This document shows, in pieces, positions 53,528 through 64,000 of a DNA stretch of 64,000 nt. This DNA comes from Morinoia aosen. Lineage: Eukaryota > Arthropoda > Malacostraca > Amphipoda > Talitridae. The position numbers and the translations under genes were made by a program. Every line of letters begins with the position of its first letter. Within the stretch, counting starts at the first letter, position 1. The notes beneath the pieces are model-generated. The model did not search any database. It worked only from the letters and a program-made list of their open reading frames with translations, and was not told the DNA's origin. The stretch spans positions 1,206,838 through 1,270,837 of the forward strand of contig CM059580.1 of assembly GCA_030386875.1 (NCBI GenBank), given 5' to 3'.

Positions 53528-56500
53528 TAAAACAGTTTATTATATATGACCTCAAGAATATTTGTAGAAACAAAATAATCGGTGAAATTATAAGAATAAT
53601 TATATATCCTTTTAAATTATAGTTACAAGTTATAATATACAAGTATTTTTTTTTACTATCACTATTATTATTCACAACGCATCAAGAAAGAGCTAGCTAC
53701 CAAAACAAAATTATGAGATTTGAATTTATTTCTAAAAACAGTCAAAATGACCCCGATCGGCCGCGTTCTAGTGTCAAATTTCGCTTGCGATTCAGTAGGG
53801 CTTCATAATCGTGGTGGACGCAACTTGCAGTCTTTAGTAGGCCCCGCGAGGAGTAGGATTTTCGTCGGAAAGCAACAGCGCAACATAACTGAAGTGAACA
53901 CACTCTGATTGTTGCGGGTGCCTTTTTATCTCATAAAATGACTTTAATCTCATAAAATTAATGACTTTTCACGGTTGAATGAATACGTTGTTTTTTATTC
54001 CCTAAAAGTATTATTATTAATGTTGACGAAGTCTTTGAAGGGTATTTTGAAGTATTTTAGCGTACTTTACGTTTTACAGTTCTTAAACAATTAGTTATTT
54101 AAAGATGATAATAGATCTTTCAAAGTTTTCATGCCGATTATCTTCCCATAAGTGAAAATGGACTCGATTCTCATTACTTGTATTATAAAGTAATTTAAAT
54201 AAAAAATTTGAACGCTCGTAAATGTAGAAAATACTATTTAACTCGAGTCTATGTGTATAGATAGATAAGCGTATTCTATTCGTCAATTTGAGATCGAACG
54301 CCAATGCAGTTTTCATAGGAAACATAAGCGTTTTTTCAAAACAATTTTGAATTTGATGTTTGTCAGAACAAAAGATCTTAAAAATGTCTCATAATAAATA
54401 GCTTAAATAGGATTGCAGAGAATATTTGGATTGAATAACCAATTACATTTTTTAACAAGCTTTTCAAAGATCGTTCTTGATCGACTGTAATTTTACAACC
54501 TACACAGCAAAAAGGGTGTTTTCAAATTATGAAAACGGCCCACGCACAGAAAAAAGGCTTCGCACGCGCAGCCAGACAGACAACACCCACAACAAAACAC
54601 GCAAGAAATTGCCTTGAACGAGTGGATTTGTCTGGACTTTCACACAGCTTTTCATAGTCCCAGTGTACGTACGCAAAGCTTTTGATGATGATATTTGGAG
54701 AGAGGATGAGCTGACAAAACACATTTTTGCTGAAAATCATCAGCGCATCATAATAAGTGTGAACAAAATTCTTTCAGTTCTCACCTCTCATCATTGTAAG
54801 AAAACGAATGATTCACTTTTTAATATTATGGTCTTTGAAGATAAATATCTTTCATGTGATTCTATGGGTTTTTAAACTTTTATTTGTTTTATTTGTACGA
54901 AAAATGGCAGTTTGTTAAACTGAAAGCTCTCAAATAGTTATTCAAACAGCCAATGAGCTTGAGCCTTCAATATTAAAAATTGTATAAAATATATATTTAA
55001 AAAAATGCTCAATCGATCCGTAGTCCATATAAAAAAATTTCAGTATGATTCCTTTTTATATGATTGTTTATTTATTATTTCGGTAAATTTAAAATAGTTT
55101 ACCCATGAAGTTTTTTTCATAACTCAAAAAGAACATTTTGTGGGTAACAAAGGTAATTGAATAAATTCATCTTTGTTGTTAAGAGTTCTAAATAATGGAT
55201 AGAATATTAAAAGAAAGTGCACTCTTTGATAATTAATCAATTAAGCAAAAAGCCTAAAAAAGTCATTGAATATCATGGGCTTTTTAAATTAATTCGATGT
55301 TATATCCTAAGAAACTAATCATACCCCTGAAACAGCGTTTACATATAAAATTATTGGTGTTTTTTTTTCAAGGCTTCCAATTTCACTGAAGCAGTCAGAA
55401 AAACTCCAAAGAATGTACAATTTTATGAATATTTCTATTTATATAATTTTTTGTCAATAAATTTGAAATGAATATTCTTCAATTGAATTTGTTCATAATA
55501 TCGGCATATTCATATGAGTTGGTTTAAGTTATAAAAAAGATACTTGCAGTTGAACGGTTGCAGATTAATATTCAATTGATCTATACGTTTCAATTCCTCG
55601 AATATCACTTATATTTTTAATGTTTTGTAGGATAAAGAGTAATATACCGTGTGATTATATTTGTGCCAAACCCATACTGCCTAACTGACAAGTGAGTTGT
55701 TAAAAACCCATAAATTCAATTTTTTATCGAAAATTAATCAATCTCGTAACTTAAATGGTCTTGAGATATCCTTAGCCAGGTGTTTTTTGTTAGTACAAAC
55801 CATGGGGAATGAGTCGGGAGCTCTTTGTAAGTAGTTAAATAATACATGTGTTTGAAATGAATTACTTCAACAAATTAATCGACAAGCGCGATAAACACGA
55901 GATTTATTCGTGAAAAGACTTTTCCTTCTTTACATGATAATTTTCCGAATAAATTCATATATTTATGTTGGTTACCGTAGAAAAAAACTGTTCCAGATTG
56001 TATACAAAATATTTATCTCCAAGAGAAAACGAATCGAATGCGTGAGTGAGAGAGTGCAAGTGTGAGTTGCTGTGCTCCTAGAAACGAGTACATTTTCTGA
56101 CACGTTTGAACAGCATTTCATAACTTGACTCCACTCACAAACTTTGACAGCAAAATCGGGCGCTTGAGAGGGCAGGATTTCGCTGACTTTTGACAGCGCT
56201 TCATAACAATAGAGAACGCGTTGTAGCTATACTGTTTGCAGGCTACTAGCGGGATTACCGAATTTCGTGAGTGTAATATGATAAATTCTTCGAATGTATT
56301 TACCTAGGGTCACAATAAATTCATGGTTGAGTTAGATATACATTTTCATTATCATTTAAATAGGCTGGTATAAGAAATATTATGTAGGTATCTCATATTA
56401 TTAATAGAGTCAAAAATGTTTTTCCATGTTCCACTCAGTGGCAAGCTTCTGACTGATAACTTATAAATAAATTCAGAACTATCATATATTTTTTCTATTA

Positions 56501-57403
56501 TATTTAAGCAAATAATCGAAAGTCTAAATCTATTTTATATCATCGAACACATGTTCATAAAAATTCCTAATTCGTATTAGTTTAGGGTACCATCAAATAA
56601 ATCTTTTTAATTATTTGCTTTTGAAAACTTTCTTATGGGTAAGTATAGTATATACTTGATAATTTCACTTTTTGCGAGAAATCGTATTTAATGAATGAAC
56701 GCGTCGAAAAAATATCATCAATTTAAATGATCATATAAGAATTAATTAAAAATGTTTGCATTTCATCAAATAAATAACTAACTCCGAAGATATTTCTTTA
56801 CAAAAGGCACTTGAAAAAATTAAAACTTGATGTAAAAAATTCGTGTTTGAGTTCAGAAAGGTTATTAATTATAGTTTAAACATGTATTCTTAATAAAAAT
56901 TTAACGTTATGGCAGGAAGTTGTGAACAAAACCCATGGCAATGGCTCGCATATGTTCGTTTCGCCTGCGTCTCCTGGGCTGCACTGCGTGATGGTTCGCT
57001 CGTGTTGATCGTTACTACCCTATTAGCTATCATTTGAATGCACAAGGATATTTTGTCACAGTCGATGTCTTCTTTTCCCAGCTTAAGCCGAAAGTAAATT
57101 CGTGTGGTGGGGTTAAAAACTATAGTTAATTCAGCTACTGTTGTGAACTTTGGCAATCACTATTTTTGTGATACAATGAGGGTATGTATATGTATATACT
57201 TACCACTATTTGTTCTTCAAACTTTGAACAAAAACCCCAGCAGGCATTAAAGTTCGTGGAATGAAAAAAAAAGTCATGGCATCCAGCCTCAAATGTTCTA
57301 ATTCTGAGTGGTTGTACACACTCTTGTGTGAGTCAAGTTTATTTTTTACTTGTCAATGCTACGCTGATCGTCCATTACTGGTTCTAGATAACTGCCTGAC
57401 AAA
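53528..57403. other. AT-rich intergenic DNA, unannotated
   Basis: Nearly 3.9 kb without a gene, array or transposon boundary that I can support. Short frames here have no recognisable protein features. Confidence 0.4.
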
Positions 57404-57690
57404 GACGTTCCAAAGAGAGGAAGGCACCATTTAGTAAAAATATAGGGGAATGGAGAATTTATGCACAAGGTGCACAAAACAGTGAGTTCAAAAAAGTTCA
57501 TGAAACGAGACAAAAGTTGAAGAAGAAAGCAGTAGGAGCTGAAAAACAGGACAGCAGTCAACCGAAAAAAGGTAGTCCTCAACACAACAAAAAGAAAGCC
57601 TACCTAACTTTAAGTTTGGGACCTCACACATTTCCCCCTGGGAGCGCTACTTCCCATAGATACAATAGTTGTGTCCCCCCGAGGGGATTA
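57404..57690 (-). repeat. Interspersed repeat family R1, copy 4
   Basis: Inverted relative to copies 1-3; contains GGAAGGCACCATTTAGTA, CAGGACAGCAGT and TTCCCCCTGGGAGCG. Confidence 0.75.
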
Positions 57691-58373
57691 TTTTGTAATC
57701 GTTCACCACGAACGATGATCAACTATGATCAAAAAAATAAAAATTCACCACGTACCGTAAAGTTTATTAGCTAAATATTCTTATATAAAATTCAAGTCAT
57801 AAAAAGAGACGCATTTAACGTGAACACACCACGGCAGCACACGGAAGAACGAAGCAGAAGTCGCACTAGTGAGGCACGAGTTCGAATTACGCGGCAGTGA
57901 TCAGAACGAACACTCCAAGCATTTGAAAAATAAATTATTTGTAAAAATTAATGGAGCTTAAATTACTGCGAGTAAAATTTCCACCAAAGCAAGGTTATGT
58001 TGACGACTTTTTAATGCAAAAGATATTTATTTCCACGCATGTTTAAATCTAAAAAAAATATTTCAATACACAAGGAGATTTTTCGTGCCCAATGCCAATG
58101 AACCAAGAATACAAAGGATAGGGGTATGAATGAATACAAATTAGGGTTCTTTAGTCATACAGAAAATTTTGTGGAATATTTATGAATGTATGCTTTTTAT
58201 GTATATTTAAATTTTCCCTTTATCTCCTGTTTCAGCACTGATGATGGAATTCTATTAATTCCGGAATGTTTGCATTAACGGAAATGCAAGTTATTACTCA
58301 AATTCTTGTTTTCATTCTACGAGTTAAGTTCTCGACGAACCGCGCTATTGGAAATATAATAAAAACATAAATG
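57691..58373. other. Intergenic, unannotated
   Basis: AT-rich, no supported feature. Confidence 0.4.
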
Positions 58374-58605
58374 ATAACACTTAACAGCACCGTGCACCAC
58401 CGGTGGTACACGGAGGGGAATTTCACAACGCTGCGGACCGACCAGTAGACACAAACCCAATTTTCATAAATACTTAACCAAAGCTAAATGGAGGCACGAT
58501 CCAGTTGATGTTTGCTATTCTAAAAATAGCTGACTACAATTGACTTTAAATTAGAGTTTGGTATTGACTTCATTTTACCAATTTGCGGTCAAGGTCCATT
58601 TGCGG
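58374..58605 (+). mobile_element. piggyBac-like MITE family, copy
   Basis: GTGCACCACCGGTGGTACAC near the left, CACGATCCAGTTGATGTTTG and GAGTTTGGTATTGACTT at the right, aligned with the better preserved copy at 60543-60771. Confidence 0.7.
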
Positions 58606-59366
58606 ACATTCAAACCTTTACGTGAGTCACAGAAAATTAAAGAAAAAGAGTAGATGATGCACACAGAACTTCTACGACAATTATAACAAACAAAAATGTC
58701 AAAAGGAGCGCCAAGGAAGACCATCAAAGACTGACACAATTAACAATTTACATACATATACCAGGCTTCTCCTCCCTATGGGAGGGTAGCCTACAGCAGG
58801 CCACAATCACCGCACTTAGTCGCTAGGAGGCGAGAGAGGCAGCACTGGCCGCACCTGAACTGCCAGGATCAGCAGCAGCCCAGCACAACCACCTTCCACA
58901 GTCAGGCCCGACAGCCATAGCTGGTTTACCCCAACCGCTTCATTGAGTGAGAAAAAACGGATAAACACAATTTAAAACCATTTAAACTTGCAGTTTAACT
59001 CAGAGCGGCTTACTGAGACAAACCGTATATACGTCCTGGCGTGAGGCATTTGGAAAAACCAACCTAAAAAAGTATCTATTCGATTAGCGAATAGAACCCT
59101 CGCAGGAAGGGAACCAACCGACCGTGGTGCCCTCACAGAACTCAAATACAGAGACAAAAGATCAAATGGGCATAATATAGTTACGCTTCATGTAAAATGA
59201 CACGTATAGAAACAAAACTTATAAAATTCAATTTAGCTCTAAAATTAAGACTAATAACGAGTAGTTTATAGAGTCACTGCACAAGAAATAAGTTCCAGGG
59301 GTTGCACATAACAAATTGCACACAAGTCGAAGTGACGTCAAAGGCTGTGGGTCGGCGATAGACTGG
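58606..59366. other. Intergenic, unannotated
   Basis: Includes a GC-richer stretch (58790-58930) with CCTCCCTATGGGAGG that may be an old retroelement fragment. No frame supports a gene. Confidence 0.35.
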
Positions 59367-59374
59367 ACAGAGGC

Positions 59375-59648
59375 CACGGTAGAGGAAAAAAGGTAGGGTC
59401 ATCTGTATGGGAGAAAATACACCTCCTCTTGTTTGGCTAGCCAATAGAAAGGCTTTATTTCAAACAAACTTTATGACGTCATCAAAACGCCATGTCGTTA
59501 GGTCAATAGTGGAGCCAGATTTGGGGGTAGCAGTTCTACCAGATGCAATATGAGTGCTGCTATTGGTTCGTTGCCGTGACGTCAGCAAAACCACACCGTC
59601 AACAAAAAAAAAAGACTGGTTTGACCCTACCTTGTTTCCTCTACCGTG
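59375..59648. mobile_element. hAT-like MITE with 8-bp target duplication
   Basis: Inverted ends CACGGTAGAGGAAAAAAGGT and its complement (27 bases, one mismatch), flanked on both sides by ACAGAGGC (59367-59374 and 59649-59656). An 8-bp duplication and ends beginning CA are typical of hAT transposons. 274 bases, non-coding. Confidence 0.92.
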
Positions 59649-59960
59649 ACAGAGGCTGAGGGGAAGAAGCAAGAAAGATCTTCTCACTGACCGTAGCACT
59701 CTCTTATTACGATAAGGAACTGAAAAAACATTTCCATAACTATATTAAATCACCCGAGCAATCAATTCCTTCTTAATCCTTATTCCAAGCACCTGCTTTA
59801 CCCACTGAAAGCCCAACAATTGGGCCAGGATTCCATCTGGTGCGGTTCTCAACTCCGTCGCCGCCTCTCATTGGCTGGCGTGCTCGCAGGTCCCAGCACA
59901 GCGTATCATGGATACGGATTATATTATTAGTCAGTTTAAACCTCCCTGTCCACAACAAAG

Positions 59961-60225
59961 GCGATCCAAAGAGGGGAAGGAGGAAGGCACCATTCAGTAT
60001 GGAGTTGAGGAAACGCGAAATCTATGCACAAGAAACACAGAAACAGAAAGCTAAGAAAGAAGTTCATGAAACAAGAAAAAAGTTGAAGAAGAAAGCAATA
60101 GGTGCTAAAAAACAGGACAGCAGTGAACAGAAAAAAGATGGTCCATAAAAAAAAACCTATTCTATTTCAACAAAAAGAAAGCCTACTAACTTTTATCTCG
60201 GGCCCTCACATTCTGCATAACCTGT
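59961..60225 (-). repeat. Interspersed repeat family R1, copy 5
   Basis: Inverted copy; CAGGACAGCAGTGAAC, AGTTCATGAAACAAG and GGAAGGCACCATTCAGTATG. Confidence 0.75.
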
Positions 60226-60542
60226 CAGTACAGGACATGAATTCCGTAAGGTGTTGCTTATGACTGCGTTTGGACGCTGGTATTGGGGACACTTTCCCTA
60301 CCTGTTTTCATTGCGCTTACGTTAGGACTGACTACAACACGACGATATGGCGGCTACAGACTATGTGTGAAGGTTACATAGTTCACACCTTGCATACAAT
60401 AATAGTACTCCTGACGAATACAAAAATTATCAATTGTTATACACTTAAGGCACAACAATTCGCATAATACACACACAATTCTGAAGAAATACACAAAGGA
60501 GGTTATGTACACTATCATCATCATCATTATTGTCGTCATAAG

Positions 60543-60771
60543 TCAACACTTCGCCTGCGACGTGCGCCACCGGTGGTACACGAAGGTAATTTTCATGTTG
60601 CTGCAGACCGATCAGGAGTCACGAACTCAATTTCCATAAATACTCAATCAGAGCTAAATGAAGGCACGATCCAGTTCATGTTTGCTATTATCCAAATAGC
60701 TTACTGCAAATGATTCTGAATTTGAGTTTGGTGTTGAACTTAATATTTAGTAGTCGCAGTCAAAGTGTTAA
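60543..60771 (+). mobile_element. piggyBac-like MITE family, best copy
   Basis: Begins TCAACACTTCGCCTGCGACG and ends GTCGCAGTCAAAGTGTTAA; the ends are inverted repeats with few mismatches and the right boundary is TTAA. 229 bases, non-coding. Confidence 0.8.
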
Positions 60772-60829
60772 AGATTCTCTACCTACGAAAAATGCATTGT
60801 TAAGACAGCAAAGAGAAATAACCCTTTAG

Positions 60830-60995
60830 TAGGTACAGAGAGAAGGGAATAGGGTACCCTATGCACAAAGTTGTTCCCAGGATACTTAGCGCATAGAAAC
60901 AGCGAGTCAGGAAGGAAGAGGGGAAAAGACAGAAGGAATAGTGATGAAGGCATTAAACTGAAAGAACCAAAGTGGGGACAAAAGAAAGAAGTGCT
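60830..60995 (-). repeat. Divergent R1-like fragment
   Basis: Weak match to R1 (CCCTATGCACAAAG, GAAACAG, GATGAAG, GAAAGAA). Listed only because the order of short matches is kept. Confidence 0.35.
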
Positions 60996-61004
60996 GTCTA
61001 TAGC

Positions 61005-64000
61005 CGAGAGGACCTCACAGCCCCCATGCTGAGGGGACCCCACAGCCCTCATGCTGAGGGGACCCCACAGTCCCCATGCTGAGGGGACCCCACAGTCCCC
61101 ATGCTGAGGGGACCTCACAGTCCCCATGCTGAGGGGACCTCACAGTCCCCATGCTGAGGGGACCTCACAGTCCCCATGCTGAGGGGACCTCACAGCCCCC
61201 ATGCTGAGGGGACCTCACAGTCCCCATGCTGAGGGGACCCCACAGTCCCCATGCTGAGGGGACCTCACAGTCCCCATGCTGAGGGGACCCCACAGTCCCC
61301 ATGCTGAGGGGACCTCACAGTCCCCATGCTGAGGGGACCTCACAGTCCCCATGCTGAGGGGACCTCACAGTCCCCATGCTGAGGGGACCTCACAGTCTCC
61401 ATGCTGAGGGGACCCCACAGTCCCCATGCTGAGGGGACCCCACAGTCCCCATGCTGAGGGGACCCCACAGTCTCCATGCTGAGGGGACCCCACAGTCCCC
61501 ATGCTGAGGGGACCCCACAGTCCCCATGCTGAGGGGACCCCACAGTCCCCATGCTGAGGGGACCCCACAGTCTCCATGCTGAGGGGACCCCACAGTCCCC
61601 ATGCTGAGGGGACCCCACAGTCCCCATGCTGAGGGGACCCCACAGTCCCCATGCTGAGGGGACCCCACAGTCTCCATGCTGAGGGGACCCCACAGTCCCC
61701 ATGCTGAGGGGACCCCACAGTCTCCATGCTGAGGGGACCCCACAGTCCCCATGCTGAGGGGACCCCACAGTCCCCATGCTGAGGGGACCCCACAGTCCCC
61801 ATGCTGAGGGGACCCCACAGCCCCCATGCTGAGGGGACCCCACAGTCTCCATGCTGAGGGGACCCCACAGTCCCCATGCTGAGGGGACCTCACAGTCCCC
61901 ATGCTGAGGGGACCTCACAGTCCCCATGCTGAGGGGACCTCACAGTCCCCATGCTGAGGGGACCTCACAGTCCCCATGCTGAGGGGACCCCACAGTCCCC
62001 ATGCTGAGGGGACCCCACAGTCCCCATGCTGAGGGGACCTCACAGTCCCCATGCTGAGGGGACCTCACAGTCCCCATGCTGAGGGGACCTCACAGCCCCC
62101 ATGCTGAGGGGACCCCACAGCCCCCATGCTGAGGGGACCTCACAGTCCCCATGCTGAGGGGACCCCACAGCCCCCATGCTGAGGGGACCTCACAGTCCCC
62201 ATGCTGAGGGGACCCCACAGTCCCCATGCTGAGGGGACCTCAGTCTCCATGCTGAGGGGACCTCACAGTCTCCATGCTGAGGGGACCTCACAGCCCCCAT
62301 GCTGAGGGGACCTCACAGTCTCCGTGCTGAGGGGTCCTCACAGTCTCCGTGCTGAGGGGACCCCACAGTCCCCATGCTGAGGGGACCCCACAGTCCCCAT
62401 GCTGAGGGGACCCCACAGTCCCCATGCTGAGGGGACCCCACAGTCCCCATGCTGAGGGGACCTCACAGCCCCCATGCTGAGGGGACCTCACAGTCTCCGT
62501 GCTGAGGGGACCCCACAGTCCCCATGCTGAGGGGACCTCACAGTCCCCATGCTGAGGGGACCCCACAGTCCCCATGCTGAGGGGGACCCCACAGTCCCCA
62601 TGCTGAGGGGACCCCACAGCCCCCATGCTGAGGGGGACCTCACAGTCTCCGTGCTGAGGGGACCCCACAGTCCCCATGCTGAGGGGACCCCACAGTCCCC
62701 ATGCTGAGGGGACCTCACAGTCCCCATGCTGAGGGGACCCCACAGTCCCCATGCTGAGGGGACCCCACAGTCCCCATGCTGAGGGGACCCCACAGCCCCC
62801 ATGCTGAGGGGACCCCACAGTCCCCATGCTGAGGGGACCTCACAGCCCCCATGCTGAGGGGACCCCACAGTCCCCATGCTGAGGGGACCCCACAGTCCCC
62901 ATGCTGAGGGGACCCCACAGTCCCCATGCTGAGGGGACCTCACAGTCCCCATGCTGAGGGGACCCCACAGTCCCCATGCTGAGGGGACCCCACAGCCCCC
63001 ATGCTGAGGGGACCTCACAGTCCCCATGCTGAGGGGACCCCACAGTCCCCATGCTGAGGGGACCCCACAGTCCCCATGCTGAGGGGACCCCACAGTCCCC
63101 ATGCTGAGGGGACCTCACAGTCCCCATGCTGAGGGGACCTCACAGTCCCCATGCTGAGGGGACCCCACAGTCCCCATGCTGAGGGGACCTCACAGTCCCC
63201 ATGCTGAGGGGACCTCACAGCCCCCATGCTGAGGGGACCCCACAGTCCCCATGCTGAGGGGACCCCACAGTCCCCATGCTGAGGGGACCTCACAGCCCCA
63301 ATGCTGAGGGGACCCCACAGCCTCCATGCTGAGGGGACCCCACAGCCTCCATGCTGAGGGGACCTCACAGCCCCCATGCTGAGGGGACCCCACAGTCCCC
63401 ATGCTGAGGGGACCTCACAGCCCCCATGCTGAGGGGACCCCACAGTCCCCATGCTGAGGGGTCCCCATGCTGAGGGGACCCCACAGCCCCCATGCTGAGG
63501 GGACCTCACAGTCTCCATGCTGAGGGGACCTCACAGCCCCCATGCTGAGGGGACCTCACAGTCCCCATGCTGAGGGGACCCCACAGTCCCCATGCTGAGG
63601 GGACCCCACAGTCCCCATGCTGAGGGGACCCCACAGTCCCCATGCTGAGGGGACCCCACAGTCCCCATGCTGAGGGGACCCCACAGTCCCCATGCTGAGG
63701 GGACCTCACAGTCTCCATGCTGAGGGGACCTCACAGCCCCCATGCTGAGGGGACCCCACAGTCCCCATGCTGAGGGGACCTCACAGCCCCCATGCTGAGG
63801 GGACCCCACAGTCCCCATGCTGAGGGGTCCCCATGCTGAGGGGACCCCACAGCCCCCATGCTGAGGGGACCCCACAGTCCCCATGCTGAGGGGTCCCCAT
63901 GCTGAGGGGACCCCACAGTCCCCATGCTGAGGGGTCCCCATGCTGAGGGGACCCCACAGCCCCCATGCTGAGGGGACCTCACAGCCCCCATGCTGAGGGG
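61005..64000. repeat. 25-bp GC-rich minisatellite, about 120 units, continuing past the window
   Basis: Units of CCCCATGCTGAGGGGACC plus CCACAGT with recurring alternatives (ACCTC/ACCCC, GTC/GCC/GTCTC). Each unit has a CCCC...GGGG inverted pair. Some short units occur (for example near 63460 and 63830). The minus strand is open in all frames with a 25-residue period, a repeat effect. Confidence 0.97.

Noticed and set aside
60783..63991. Many overlapping minus-strand open frames with a 25-residue period
   Set aside because: Stop-free 25-bp minisatellite; all three frames are open, which a real gene would not show.

Overview
This is eukaryotic genomic DNA, most likely from an arthropod. The two host genes are split into short exons with clean GT-AG introns. 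Interstitial CCTAA/TTAGG-type telomere-like DNA lies in one intron, a tRNA-derived SINE is present, and many small DNA transposons and one Ty3/gypsy element interrupt AT-rich sequence. I cannot name the species or order from the sequence.

Layout. 405-14068 (+): a complete nine-exon gene for a ZIP-family (SLC39) metal transporter of the ZIP8/ZIP14 type. The predicted protein is 734 residues and all splice phases agree. 14069-22950: intergenic DNA with tandem repeats and several inverted-repeat (MITE-like) elements. 22954-36305 (-): a complete seven-exon gene for a 330-residue secretory-pathway calcium-binding protein with six EF-hands (CREC family: Cab45/reticulocalbin/calumenin). The phases again close exactly on a stop codon. 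The two genes converge. The last intron of the CREC gene is 10.2 kb and is almost entirely one 23-bp minisatellite (about 23581-33349, roughly 420 units) with nested kilobase-scale duplications. 36306-47149: tandem arrays (GT-rich; 61 bp; 37 bp), a SINE, MITEs and unannotated AT-rich DNA. 47150-52692 (-): a Ty3/gypsy LTR retrotransposon with 99.3% identical LTRs, gag, protease, RT, RNase H and integrase, with frame breaks. 52693-61000: AT-rich DNA with MITEs, including a hAT-like one with a perfect 8-bp target duplication. 61005-64000: a 25-bp GC-rich minisatellite running off the window.

How it fits together. The two host genes have no obvious joint pathway: one imports divalent metals, the other binds calcium in the secretory route. 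The most striking feature is that tandem repeats lie against splice sites in nearly every intron of both genes. Several repeats visibly contain copies of the adjoining exon-intron junction, and the 9.8-kb array starts within about 20 bases of a splice donor. The very long open frames inside the arrays are a by-product of stop-poor repeat units and are not annotated as genes.
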